From contig JADGAV010000003.1 of the NCBI GenBank assembly GCA_015231825.1, forward strand, positions 53,424 through 117,423: a DNA stretch of 64,000 nt, read 5' to 3'. Positions 17,734 to 26,360 of this stretch are shown in pieces. Source of the DNA: SAR324 cluster bacterium (GTDB taxonomy: Bacteria; SAR324; NAC60-12). How positions within the stretch are numbered: the first letter of the stretch is position 1; every line of letters starts with the position of its first letter. Position numbers and translations under genes: made by a program. The notes below the pieces were generated by a model that was given only the letters and a program-made list of their open reading frames with translations, did no database searches and was not told the origin of the DNA.

Positions 17734-18221
17734 TGTTTTTCTCCTTCTTCTAAACGGTGAATTTCCAATTCTTCTTCAGAACATGCTTCAACCAGCCAGA
17801 CCAGTTTGTCTCTTTCAATCAACCTGGCTTTAGCACCTGCAGGAATGCTGCCTTTTCCGATGGTCGCCGCCCAGGTGCTTCCATGAAGGCGAATTCTCCC
17901 ATTTTCGTGCTGGAAACTGATTTCCTCCAGCACGTCTACAATTTTGCCAAAATCATCGAGGTCTTCATCATCGTATTCTATACGGCTTTCGCTGGGAAAC
18001 ATTTTCATGACAAGTCCCCGAAAAACAATCACCAAGCCCATGGAAACTACGAACCAGTACATGAAAGATTCCATCCAGCCATCAATCAACCCCGCCCATT
18101 GCCCCAGACCGATCAGCAGGGCACCGGCTCCTAAAAAGGCCACCACGGCCCCCGGAATGACAAGTTCAGATATCAGTAGTATCGCGCCTGCAATAAGCCA
18201 AATCCATGTGATGATCTCCAT
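17730..18221 (-). CDS. NfeD-like membrane protein
   Basis: A 163-residue short NfeD. Three hydrophobic helices fill residues 1-75 (IWLIAGAILLISELVIPG, VAFLGAGALLIGLGQW, then a third around FMYWFVVSMGLVIVFRGL). A soluble OB-fold follows (GRIRLHGSTWAATI, then IPAGAKARLIERDKLVWLVE), the typical NfeD C-terminal domain that docks on stomatin/SPFH partners. It is first in the operon and overlaps the next gene by 4 bp. Proposed roles are in membrane quality control and microdomain organisation. Confidence 0.88.
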   Translation of the reverse strand: MEIITWIWLIAGAILLISELVIPGAVVAFLGAGALLIGLGQWAGLIDGWMESFMYWFVVSMGLVIVFRGLVMKMFPSESRIEYDDEDLDDFGKIVDVLEEISFQHENGRIRLHGSTWAATIGKGSIPAGAKARLIERDKLVWLVEACSEEELEIHRLEEGEKQ

Positions 18222-18494
18222 TGACCAAGCTCCAAAATATCAAAAAAGAGAGGCTCCCCCAATCATTTAGCCGGCTACAAGGACAAAATTCACCACAGAA
18301 TACGGTCCTGGTGCTCTTCTGGCAATCTGTCTGAAATGGTGAATCGATCAATTGTTCTGCTTCGTTTTCATGTATGGCAAAACAGAACTGAATACAAAAG
18401 CTAATTAAAATTTTTCCAGGGATTCCTGCAGTCTACGGAGATAAAAACAATCGACAATCAGGCAGCATAGTGCTATATTTCCTGCCTGATTTCA

Positions 18495-18579
<85 letters not shown>

Positions 18580-19172
18580 TTCCCCCGTAACCTGACTGAT
18601 AATATAACAGCCTCAAGATACCTCTCGGAACAGGCCGACCGTATTTCGTTCTGTCTGTCACACTTGTTGTCATTTCGGGTTAAAATCAGCCGAATTCTAG
18701 TCATCAAAAGACCTTATCCAGGCAACTGTCTTTTCAAGTGAATCGTCCCTAAATAACCTGCCTTTCTTCTTCATTTTTAAAAATAAAGATTCAGATTTCA
18801 CAGCAAATAAAAATTCTTAGAATTATAAACTTCCAAGCAATTTTTTTTAATCAAAATGTTCTTGAAATCTACATTCAACCTGGAGATCAAAGAAAACAAC
18901 GATGGTTTCGAGAATTTTGATGTTCTTTTATTCAGAGGTATCAAAAACACATTTCGGAAAGGCTGAATTTTTCAATCCAGACCAAAATTGGGTGCAAAAC
19001 TGAATATCTGCTGTATTTGCTAATTTTTGTTAATTTCACTGGCGGCCAGAGAGAGGAGACACCATGAATATAGCTAGCAATTAATTTCCGAAAGTGTAAT
19101 AGTTAAAAAATCAATCTAAAAATCAACAAAATTAATTTTTCGATATTTTAATCCTTGAATGTTGAATGTTGA
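18580..19172. other. 593-bp AT-rich region after tRNA-Leu
   Basis: No recognisable gene family. It contains a 36-codon frame (18856-18966) described separately, a tiny ATG frame of six codons at 19064 preceded by a very strong ribosome-binding sequence (gagaggagac) that stops at once, and the heptamer repeat at its right end. The composition is AT-richer than neighbouring operons. I see no copy of the tRNA 3-prime end that would mark an attachment site. Confidence 0.5.
18856..18966 (+). CDS. possible 36-residue small protein
   Basis: A short frame from ATG 18856 to TGA 18964-18966 with mixed charged and aromatic composition (MFLKSTFNLE ... FRKG). It has no clear ribosome-binding site (preceded by T/A runs) and no family resemblance. 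It may be a real small gene of the AT-rich island or a chance frame. Confidence 0.2.
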   Translation: MFLKSTFNLEIKENNDGFENFDVLLFRGIKNTFRKG

Positions 19173-19182
19173 ATGTTGAATG
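19155..19182 (+). repeat. four tandem copies of heptamer TTGAATG
   Basis: TTGAATG occurs four times head to tail (19155-19182), followed by a partial fifth copy (ttga). Each unit carries an ATG; because 7 is not a multiple of 3 the ATGs fall in rotating frames, and only the one at 19173 opens the following 184-codon frame. The repeat lies exactly at the putative translation start. Confidence 0.9.
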
Positions 19183-19727
19183 TTGAGAATTTCAAAGTAA
19201 AGAGGAAAAATCAAAGATTTTTCTTAGATTTATTTACCATTAGAGCGAGGAGGAAACTAAAAGAAATTGCAGAGTTTGAGTATGTCATAGAGCATCCCGA
19301 GGAATTAATAGTAGATAGTTACTCTGTTAAGTTGAAGAAGGTATACATCCTCAATATTTGGCAGTCATCTGGAGAATTAAAAATTTATATAGACGATATA
19401 CTTGGATTTTCCGGCCTTTTTTTTATGGGATTAGATACAAACATTGCTGCAAATCCAGGTAACAATTTCAGGTTAAAAATATATGCACTTTATGAAACCA
19501 CAGGTGAATCTTATTGGAGTTTGGTCAATAGTCAAAACTCCATGTATAAAAGCAATAATGTTGGAGAATGGCAATTATTTCCTGAAAAAATGAGCGGGTT
19601 ATTATCTTACAAATTAGCAGAAACAAAAAAACTGATTGAGAAATCACCCGGCCTGATTTCCCAAATTGTTGCGAAAAGAAAGGCTTTTGAATTTTCGGTA
19701 TTAAAAAAGCACGGAATCCATCCATAA
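19173..19727 (+). CDS. orphan hypothetical protein
   Basis: A 184-residue frame with no recognised family. Composition is Lys/Asn/Ile/Tyr rich and codon use is AT-biased compared with neighbouring genes (many aaa, att, tat, tta), suggesting foreign origin. The middle reads like a beta-strand-rich soluble domain (VKLKKVYILNIWQSSGELKIYID) and the C-terminus is helical and basic. There is no signal peptide or membrane helix. The predicted start lies inside a heptamer repeat without a clear ribosome-binding site, so the true start may be further in. Confidence 0.5.
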   Translation: MLNVENFKVKRKNQRFFLDLFTIRARRKLKEIAEFEYVIEHPEELIVDSYSVKLKKVYILNIWQSSGELKIYIDDILGFSGLFFMGLDTNIAANPGNNFRLKIYALYETTGESYWSLVNSQNSMYKSNNVGEWQLFPEKMSGLLSYKLAETKKLIEKSPGLISQIVAKRKAFEFSVLKKHGIHP

Positions 19728-19882
19728 ATGAAAAGAAATTCTAATCAGATGCAAAATTAACAGGAAACAACTGGATTTGCTCACCAAAATTCTAAAGAAA
19801 CTTCCAAACATCCCCAACTGTCCGGAAATATAAATTTTACGTTCACTAAAAAATCAGTATTGTCAAAAAGAAACAAATAACG

Positions 19883-20770
19883 ATGGATCAAAAAATTTCT
19901 ATCAACAGTCTGACTGAGAGACGGTTGATTTTGGCAGATGTTTCAAAAGCATTGCTGCTTTCACAGGAAGCCAACTGGAATCAGACGGCCCGCGACTGGC
20001 AAATGATGCTGACTCATGGAGAAGGTTTTGGATTTGAAACACAAGAAAAAAGGCTGGTTGCCACAGCACTGACTCTCCCCCACGGGAATCGAGTCGGATG
20101 GATCAGTATGGTTCTGGTCACCAGGGACTTTCAAAAGCAGGGACTGGCGACCCGGTTGCTGCAAATCTGCATTGAGTCCCTAAAGCACCGCAATATGATT
20201 CCTCTTTTGGACGCAACCGAGGCCGGTCGGCCGGTTTATACAAAATTGGGATTTCAATCACTCTATGGCTTTCACCGTTTAATGAGAAAAAGCCCTCCAG
20301 AGAGAGGGGGACCCGGCATCCTTCAATCCAGGGAAATTTCCACTCAACTCATCACCGAATCTGAGCTTCCCGAAATTGCTTCATTTGACAAGGAAATCTT
20401 TGGTGCTGACCGATTTCTTGTCTTGCGCCACCTCTGGGAACGCCAGCAGAATTACGCACTGATAGCCTATGACAACGATACAGCCATCAAGGGCTTTATG
20501 ATGGCACGTGAGGGAATTCAAGCTCTACAGCTAGGTCCAATTGTTGCCCGAGACAGCAAGACTGCAATCCTTATAGCAGGTCGGGCACTCAAGGATATTC
20601 GAGAACCGGTCTATATCGATGCTCTGGATCGTCATCAAACTTTTTTAACTTGGCTAAAGGAACAGGGCTTCGTGCCCCAGCGTTCTTTCACACGGATGTA
20701 TCTGGGAACACTCACTGAGTTTGATCAGCCAAATTGCATTTTTGCCACCGCTGGTCCGGAATTGGGTTGA
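19883..20770 (+). CDS. GNAT family N-acetyltransferase with C-terminal YitH/HolE-type domain
   Basis: A 295-residue protein. The N-terminal half is a GNAT fold with the acetyl-CoA motif A around ISMVLVTRDFQKQGLATRLL (R/QxxGxA at about 93-98) and PLLDATEAGRPVYTKLGF, typical for the strand-4/helix region. The C-terminal half (about 150-280) resembles the second GNAT-like domain of the YitH group (SFDKEIFGADRFLVLRHL, then AGRALKD, DALDRHQTFLTWLKEQGF). Substrate is not known; small amines or amino acids are usual. No operon partner is evident. Confidence 0.8.
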   Translation: MDQKISINSLTERRLILADVSKALLLSQEANWNQTARDWQMMLTHGEGFGFETQEKRLVATALTLPHGNRVGWISMVLVTRDFQKQGLATRLLQICIESLKHRNMIPLLDATEAGRPVYTKLGFQSLYGFHRLMRKSPPERGGPGILQSREISTQLITESELPEIASFDKEIFGADRFLVLRHLWERQQNYALIAYDNDTAIKGFMMAREGIQALQLGPIVARDSKTAILIAGRALKDIREPVYIDALDRHQTFLTWLKEQGFVPQRSFTRMYLGTLTEFDQPNCIFATAGPELG

Positions 20771-20884
20771 GCGAGGCCGTATACGGATGATGTATAAAGA
20801 GGGCCGGTTTCAGAAGAGGGCATTGGATACTGAAATCCGACTGTGGATTGCAAATGTTTAAGGATGAATTCTCTGTGGAATGCA

Positions 20885-22633
20885 TCACAGAGTTCCACGG
20901 TTCACTTTTATCCATATTGTCGCAAAGGGAGGCATTGCAAGAGACAAAGCCCCCTGCCTGATTAAATACTCCTCTCCGCTCAGTAAATCTCTCGCTGTTC
21001 CGGCATTGGATTCCACAAGACCCTGCAAATCGGCGTGTATGGATTGCGGCAATTTTGTAAGATTGTGCAAAGCAATGATTTGCTCATGACGATCTGGAGA
21101 AGTTCGCAGCAAACCGAAGATGGAATCTCCACATTCTATTATTCGCTGAGCCCCATTGGGGTGAAACGATTTTTCACGGGTTCGAACCCCCAATAAATGA
21201 AGATAGGCTTCAAATATCCCGGATTCTCTGCTGGTCGGGTCATGAAGCAGGTCTTCCAATTCTTGTTCAATAAATTTTTTCCGATTGATGCTGCGAGCAC
21301 TCCCGGTTTTGACACCTTCGTTCCAATTCAAACTCCCGAACAGATTGTGAATATATATTCCGGGAATTCCTGCCAGAGACATTGCAATGGCTTGAGAAGT
21401 CAAAAACCGTCCATTGTTGAGTTCATCTTCGACTTGTAATTCTGGATCTCGTATTGCTTCAAAAAAAGTAATGTTCCATTCGTAGGCTACTCGTTCTTTT
21501 CCTTGAGCAGTACGCCATGAAATGAGCCCGCCTTTTTTTTGAACCTGCTCCGACAATTGCTCCATTTCATCTGCCGAAATAATATTTTCTACCGGACGAA
21601 CACCGATTCCATCATGGGATGCAGTGAGATTAAAGAAGGCCGTCTCCTTTGAGGGAGTTTTCAGACTATCGGCCCATTGATTGAGATGGCGGGAGGACCC
21701 GAAATTTATCGCATGAACCAGGAGGGGGGCCAAAGGAAATTGATAAACTAATTGCGCTTCATTGGTGCCATCTCCAAAGTATTCAATATTTTCATGATGA
21801 GGAACATTGGCTTCTGTGACAATTTTCACCCCAGGTGCAACCCGGTTCAACAAAGCGCGAAGAATCTGAACAATCAAATGTGTTTCTTCAAGATGCATAC
21901 AATTCGTACCTTCTTTCTTCCAGAGAAACGGAATTGCATCCAATCGAATGAGCTGTGCCCCCTGTTCAATATAGAACAGCATCAATTCAACAATTTTCAA
22001 AAAAACCGGAGGATGACTATAATTCAGATCAATTTGATCGGAACTGAATGTAGTCCAGATATGCTTCAAGCCCTCACTCGTGTGAAAAGGTGTCAATAAT
22101 GGAGTGGTTCGTGGTCTCACTACCTTTGACAAATCTGCATCTTCTTCTTTAGCGATAAAAAAACTCCGGTATTTCGGATCTCCTTCAAGGAACCTCTGAA
22201 ACCAATCGCTTTGTGCAGAAATATGATTGATTACTCCGTCAAACATCAGGTTAAAATCCAGTCCCAACTGCTGTATATCCTGCCATGTCCCCTTCTTCGG
22301 ATCTACCTGCCAGTAGTCAATCACAGAAAAACCATCGTCAGACGAATAAGGGTAAAAAGGGAGCAAATGGACTCCGTTGATTCGCCCTTTGAGATGTCGT
22401 TTCAAAAAGCGATGAAGCGTTTGAATGTCAGCTCGTCCGGAAGATTGAATCTGGTCGCCATAGCTAATCAGCAGAATATCTTTTTCCGACCATTCGTCAG
22501 CGGCAGAAGAGCCTTTGAAGGAATTCAGAATACTTTCCAATTCTCCTGCAATCTGGTTGGCCTGTTGGGTCCCAAAAACTTTCGACAGTTTTTCCTGGAT
22601 TGTCGGATCCATAAATTGTTGATTTTCTAACAT
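20885..22633 (-). CDS. GH13_18 sugar phosphorylase (sucrose/glucosylglycerate phosphorylase-like)
   Basis: A 582-residue alpha-amylase-superfamily enzyme of the sucrose phosphorylase subgroup. Visible catalytic residues are Asp232 nucleophile (LIRLDAIPFLWK), Glu274 acid/base (IVTEANVPH) and Asp341 transition-state residue (ASHDGIGVRP). LLPFYPYSSDDGFSV and DGVINHISAQSDWF are characteristic for phosphorylases of this clade. The length is longer than Bifidobacterium sucrose phosphorylase (about 504) and matches the clade containing glucosylglycerate phosphorylases. It is monocistronic, without sugar transporter or glucosylglycerate synthesis genes nearby, so the acceptor is undetermined. Confidence 0.85.
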   Translation of the reverse strand: MLENQQFMDPTIQEKLSKVFGTQQANQIAGELESILNSFKGSSAADEWSEKDILLISYGDQIQSSGRADIQTLHRFLKRHLKGRINGVHLLPFYPYSSDDGFSVIDYWQVDPKKGTWQDIQQLGLDFNLMFDGVINHISAQSDWFQRFLEGDPKYRSFFIAKEEDADLSKVVRPRTTPLLTPFHTSEGLKHIWTTFSSDQIDLNYSHPPVFLKIVELMLFYIEQGAQLIRLDAIPFLWKKEGTNCMHLEETHLIVQILRALLNRVAPGVKIVTEANVPHHENIEYFGDGTNEAQLVYQFPLAPLLVHAINFGSSRHLNQWADSLKTPSKETAFFNLTASHDGIGVRPVENIISADEMEQLSEQVQKKGGLISWRTAQGKERVAYEWNITFFEAIRDPELQVEDELNNGRFLTSQAIAMSLAGIPGIYIHNLFGSLNWNEGVKTGSARSINRKKFIEQELEDLLHDPTSRESGIFEAYLHLLGVRTREKSFHPNGAQRIIECGDSIFGLLRTSPDRHEQIIALHNLTKLPQSIHADLQGLVESNAGTARDLLSGEEYLIRQGALSLAMPPFATIWIKVNRGTL

Positions 22634-23248
22634 AATTGTTCCTTCAATTGATCTTTTGTCATTTCATCCGTCAGGTCTTTTTAAAATACCATAAAAAGTA
22701 AAAACAGTTCTTGGCATGGAAAAAAGCGAACACACAAAAGCACCGAAAAACTGCCATAAAAAGCTATTTATAGCAAGCCTTTGCCATTTGTCATTTCAGC
22801 ATCTTTTTCCAGTCTATACAGTAAATTCAGAAACGGCCGTCATGGCATGAGAGGAATGGAGGCTGCCAGTCTCCGATAACATTTTCCTGTAATCTGAAAA
22901 GTGAAAACAGAGGCTTAAACCGACATTGATTTGGTTTGGGAAATCAGCATAAAAACCCCATCAAATTTTTCATCGTCCGGCCCAGAGGCGTACGAAGCAC
23001 TTCCTTAAAAGCAGCCAGTTCCGTTAAAAACTTCCAGTTTACTGATCGGGAAGGCCGTTAGATTGGCCCGTAATTTTGAAAGCAGAAGGAAAGTATGTTT
23101 TGAAATTTTTAGCACTGATTTTAGCAACTCTAAATTGACAATTTTGTTCGCTTGGAATATTAAAGACGATAGCCTTTTATCTGGTTCTGTTTTCTATTCC
23201 CGGCTGACGAAAATGTCGGAATCAATTACATTTAAAAAGGAGAAATTC
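22634..23248. other. 615-bp intergenic region upstream of NMT1-like binding protein
   Basis: This is a divergent region between the phosphorylase and the substrate-binding protein. A frame runs in from 23063 in phase with the latter but lacks signal-peptide logic, so I treat it as upstream sequence. I looked for a THI-box (conserved CTGAGA and the GCGTAGGGA block) and did not find one. No tRNA, repeat or convincing terminator was seen. Confidence 0.45.
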
Positions 23249-24247
23249 ATGCGGTACTTAAGAATAGTGATAGCGGCAGTTTTTGTTTTTTCAGTGACCT
23301 TTGGAAGCAATTCGGCCAGAGCTGCTGAAAAGATCGATTTCATTTTAAACTGGATCGCCGGCGGCGATCACGCCCCTTATTACTATGCCCTTCAAGAAGG
23401 CTGGTATGCAGAAGCAGGGATTGAATTGGATATTCAGCAGGGCAAAGGATCCGGTATGTCAGCTCAAAGAACCGGGATTGGCAAAACTCAAGTAGGACTG
23501 GCGGACCTGGGGACGGCTTTGGTCGCGAGAGGAAAAGGTGCCGACCTCGTGGCAGTAATGAATATTTATGCCAATTCTCCTTATGGGATGTACTGGTTGA
23601 AGGATTCAGGAATTAAGGATCTCAAAGACATGGCCGGCAAAAAAATCGGCAATCCTTCCTGGGATGCGGCCCGGCAAATGTGGCCGGCCCTGGCGAAGTC
23701 TGTCGGTATGGATCCCAAGTCTGTGACCTGGGTAAACATTCAACCCAACGCCAAACTGCCTGCCTTGATCAGCAGAGACATCGACATCACAACGAGTTTT
23801 TATAACATCCACCATATTTTTCAGGCCAAGCTCGGAGACAATATGGGATTCTTCCCCTGGAAAGAATACGGAGTCAACCCTTATGGAAATTCAATCATTG
23901 TCAACGGGAGCTACCTTAAAAAAAATCCCGATGTGATCAAAGCCTTTGTCCGGGTGAACCAAAAAGCTTTTCACACCTGCGTGCTCACACCGGACCCCTG
24001 CATCCAGGCATTGGTCAGTGCGAACACCGGACTGAAATTTGACAACGAAAAACAGAACTGGGGCTTGGTCACTGAACTGATGACAGACGAATACTCCACC
24101 GGCGTTGCCCTGGGCTATTTTGATCCAGGAAGGATGGATGATGACTACAAATTGATCGAAACCTATTTTAAGCTGAAAGAGCCTTTTGACATCAAAACCG
24201 TCTACACCAACGACATGTTGGATCGTAATATAAAAATGAAAAAATAA
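23249..24247 (+). CDS. NMT1/THI5-like ABC transporter substrate-binding protein
   Basis: A 332-residue periplasmic binding protein of the NMT1/THI5-like family. The signal peptide (about residues 1-24) ends at ARA before AEKIDF. Typical landmarks are LNWIAGGDHAPYYYA near the mature N-terminus, EGWYAEAGIELDI, GADLVAVMNIY, LKDMAGKKIGN and FKAF-like VIKAFVRVNQKAF. Members bind thiamine-pyrimidine precursors, taurine-like or aromatic compounds. No permease or ATPase gene follows; the next gene is an epimerase. The ATG at 23249 is preceded by aaaaggag at good spacing. Confidence 0.87.
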   Translation: MRYLRIVIAAVFVFSVTFGSNSARAAEKIDFILNWIAGGDHAPYYYALQEGWYAEAGIELDIQQGKGSGMSAQRTGIGKTQVGLADLGTALVARGKGADLVAVMNIYANSPYGMYWLKDSGIKDLKDMAGKKIGNPSWDAARQMWPALAKSVGMDPKSVTWVNIQPNAKLPALISRDIDITTSFYNIHHIFQAKLGDNMGFFPWKEYGVNPYGNSIIVNGSYLKKNPDVIKAFVRVNQKAFHTCVLTPDPCIQALVSANTGLKFDNEKQNWGLVTELMTDEYSTGVALGYFDPGRMDDDYKLIETYFKLKEPFDIKTVYTNDMLDRNIKMKK

Positions 24248-24252
24248 ATCCC

Positions 24253-25299
24253 ATGGAATCCCCTGACAGTTTCGAAAATTTACCGAATAGTTTCAAAGAT
24301 GAAGAGGCGTTGGAAGAATTCATGACACGTCCTTCTGATGCCCTCATCCGCGATTTGGAGAAATTGCCGGGGGATATTATGGTTCTGGGAGTCGGAGGAA
24401 AAATGGGTCCGACTCTTGCCCGATTGGCGAAAAGAGCAGCTCCTGCCAAAAATGTGATTGGAGTTGCCCGTTTCTCCGACCCCAATGTCCGGCATAAACT
24501 GGAAGACTGGGGTGTTGAAACATTGACCTGCGATTTGCTGGACAGGGAATCGGTTGCCAAACTGCCTCAAATTAAAAATATCGTTTACATGGCAGGCAGA
24601 AAATTTGGGACTGCTGGAGCGGCCGGGTTGACATGGGCCATGAATGCCTATGTTCCTGCAATCGTTGGAGAGAATTTTTCAAAAAGTAGAATTGTAGCGC
24701 TTTCCTCCGGTTGTGTTTACCCTTATGTCAACGTTTTGCACCAGGGAGCCACGGAAGATCAGCCCGCAGAACCTCCGCCGGGAGATTATGCGATGTCCTG
24801 TGTGGGGAGAGAACAAATTTTTCAATATTTTTCCGGAGTATCGAATACTCCGGGTCGATTGATTCGTCTGAACTATGCCATCGACATGCGATACGGGGTT
24901 TTGCACGATGTGGCCAAGAAAGTACTGAACGAGGAACCCATTGACCTGAAGATGGGGCATGTCAACGTCATCTGGCAGGGTGATGCCAATGCACAGATTC
25001 TTCGTTCACTCCTGCACTGCACGACCCCCACTTCCCCACTCAACATAAGCGGTCCTGAAATCATCAGTATCAGGGCATTGGCAACTGAGTTTGGGAAACA
25101 ATTGGATAAGGATGTACAATTTCGAGGAGAAGAAGCGGAAACCGCCTGGATCACCAATACGTCCCAGGCAGTTCGTCTTTTCGGCTATCCTCTAATTTCC
25201 CTTCCTCAGATGGTTTCCTGGGTGAGAGAATGGGTTTCAGAAGGAAAAAGTACATTAGGAAAAGCAACCCATTATGAAGTACGAAACGGATCTTACTAG
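24253..25299 (+). CDS. NAD-dependent epimerase/dehydratase family (extended SDR) protein
   Basis: A 348-residue protein with a Rossmann fold: MVLGVGGKMGPTLARLAKR (GxGGxxG) at about residues 41-59, acidic/basic NAD-discriminating region after GVARFSD, and IVALSSGCVYPYVN followed by a DYAMSCVGRE segment. In classical SDRs the latter would be YxxxK; here the Lys position is Val-Gly-Arg, so the catalytic Lys is not obvious. It begins 5 bp after the binding-protein stop, so the pair forms one operon. Sugar-nucleotide or small-ketone substrate is possible but not assignable. Confidence 0.75.
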   Translation: MESPDSFENLPNSFKDEEALEEFMTRPSDALIRDLEKLPGDIMVLGVGGKMGPTLARLAKRAAPAKNVIGVARFSDPNVRHKLEDWGVETLTCDLLDRESVAKLPQIKNIVYMAGRKFGTAGAAGLTWAMNAYVPAIVGENFSKSRIVALSSGCVYPYVNVLHQGATEDQPAEPPPGDYAMSCVGREQIFQYFSGVSNTPGRLIRLNYAIDMRYGVLHDVAKKVLNEEPIDLKMGHVNVIWQGDANAQILRSLLHCTTPTSPLNISGPEIISIRALATEFGKQLDKDVQFRGEEAETAWITNTSQAVRLFGYPLISLPQMVSWVREWVSEGKSTLGKATHYEVRNGSY

Positions 25300-26031
25300 C
25301 TAAGCAGTTCTGATGATTTCTCCGGCATTGACTCGCTGGCAAAGCAACCGACGTTTCTCATCACGGATCGCGCGTTGTCTGGTCAGAAATAATTCCCGGT
25401 CAAGAGATCTCGCACCCAGCTCAAGTTTGTAGGGAATTTCCATACCCAAATCCCAATAGGCGAACCCGCATTGCTCCAGCATTTTCGCAGTGGCACACAA
25501 CTGGATGGTGCCCGTGGAACTTTTACGGAAAAACCCACTCAAACTGGCATAGGCGGCTCCCACGACAAATCCCACTTCTCCAGCAACCAATTCATCTCCC
25601 TCCCAGAGTTCAAAGGAATGCAGCCGGGTTGAAAATTCCTTCGTATAGAACATTTGAATGAAAGCTTTTGCCAAAGGCGGAAAAATCCAGCTGTTTGGGT
25701 GTTGTTCATTGATAGCGGAAATACATTCCTCAAAAGCGTGATCCACACTGAAGCTGTAGCGGCCTGAACGTTTTTTCACATTGCGGGGAATATGCAGGTT
25801 TTCAAAATCAAGAATGCAGCGTTCCTCATGAAGCTTGATCAGGAGTATTATATAGCCGCCCACTTCCGCGGCCATCGGGAAAAGACCAAGATAGCAGATC
25901 GCGGAAATGAACTGGGGATCAAAATTTATCGAAAAGCAAAATTCTTCTTCGGTGCTTTCCAAAATCGATTTGACCGAATGGAGCTCTGCTTCTGACTGAA
26001 TGAAAAGAGGGTGTGAAAAAGATTCTGTCAT
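25300..26031 (-). CDS. leucyl/phenylalanyl-tRNA-protein transferase-like (Aat family) protein
   Basis: A 243-residue protein resembling Aat, which adds Leu/Phe from aminoacyl-tRNA to protein N-termini. Matches are the order of YLGLFPMA near residue 48, R-rich RNVKKRSGRYSFSVDHAFEECI, SWIFPPLAKAF in place of the usual TWI...AY, LHSFELWEGDELVAGEVGFVVG for HSvEvW...LvGGlyGv, and FAYWDLGME...LGA in place of iD.Q....h..slGA. Several positions that are near invariant in Aat (GESMFS, HLxSLG) are altered. It may be a divergent Aat with other acceptor specificity. It is tail-to-tail with the epimerase, no gap. Confidence 0.7.
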   Translation of the reverse strand: MTESFSHPLFIQSEAELHSVKSILESTEEEFCFSINFDPQFISAICYLGLFPMAAEVGGYIILLIKLHEERCILDFENLHIPRNVKKRSGRYSFSVDHAFEECISAINEQHPNSWIFPPLAKAFIQMFYTKEFSTRLHSFELWEGDELVAGEVGFVVGAAYASLSGFFRKSSTGTIQLCATAKMLEQCGFAYWDLGMEIPYKLELGARSLDRELFLTRQRAIRDEKRRLLCQRVNAGEIIRTA

Positions 26032-26360
26032 TTTTTTGAAATTTCAGAGGATGACCAGAATTTTCATAAAAATTGTACTTTCATGTACAATCAGAGAATT
26101 ATTCTCAAATATCTTGAATCTTACAAGGTTAATATGCTCCATTCCTGTATTCTGCTTGCATCGCACAGGCCGTTCTTTAAGAATTTTTCCGCCCGGCAGG
26201 ATAAGTTGAAGAATAAGGCTTCTCGTGTGAAAACTCAGGAATGGGGCGATTCACCTGCCAGGAGCGTTGAACTCAATTGCCCGGGGAGCAACGAGTCAAC
26301 CTGGTGCTGATGGACAGCACGCGAAAAACAACGATTCAGTTCAAAAGAAAAACAAAAGCA
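26032..26360. other. 329-bp intergenic region
   Basis: Divergent region between the Aat-like gene and a small membrane protein gene. It contains the inverted repeat at 26073-26090 and possible upstream ATG/TTG starts for the downstream frame (26277, 26310), which I judge too far from any ribosome-binding site. No RNA gene seen. Confidence 0.4.
26073..26090. promoter_or_regulatory. operator-like inverted repeat TTGTAC-N6-GTACAA
   Basis: A perfect 6-bp inverted repeat with a 6-bp spacer, about 40 bp upstream of the minus-strand Aat-like start and within the shared divergent promoter region. The geometry suits a dimeric helix-turn-helix repressor. No regulator gene is adjacent, so the binding protein is unknown. 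Confidence 0.3.

Noticed and set aside
18580..19172. Attachment site for an integrative element at tRNA-Leu
   Set aside because: No second copy of the tRNA 3-prime end was found to the right and no integrase is present, so only an AT-rich island is reported.
22634..23248. THI-box riboswitch before the NMT1-like gene
   Set aside because: Neither the CTGAGA nor the GCGTAGGGA conserved block is present.
23063..23248. N-terminal extension of the NMT1-like protein
   Set aside because: Contains no signal peptide; ATG 23249 has a good ribosome-binding site and starts the signal peptide.
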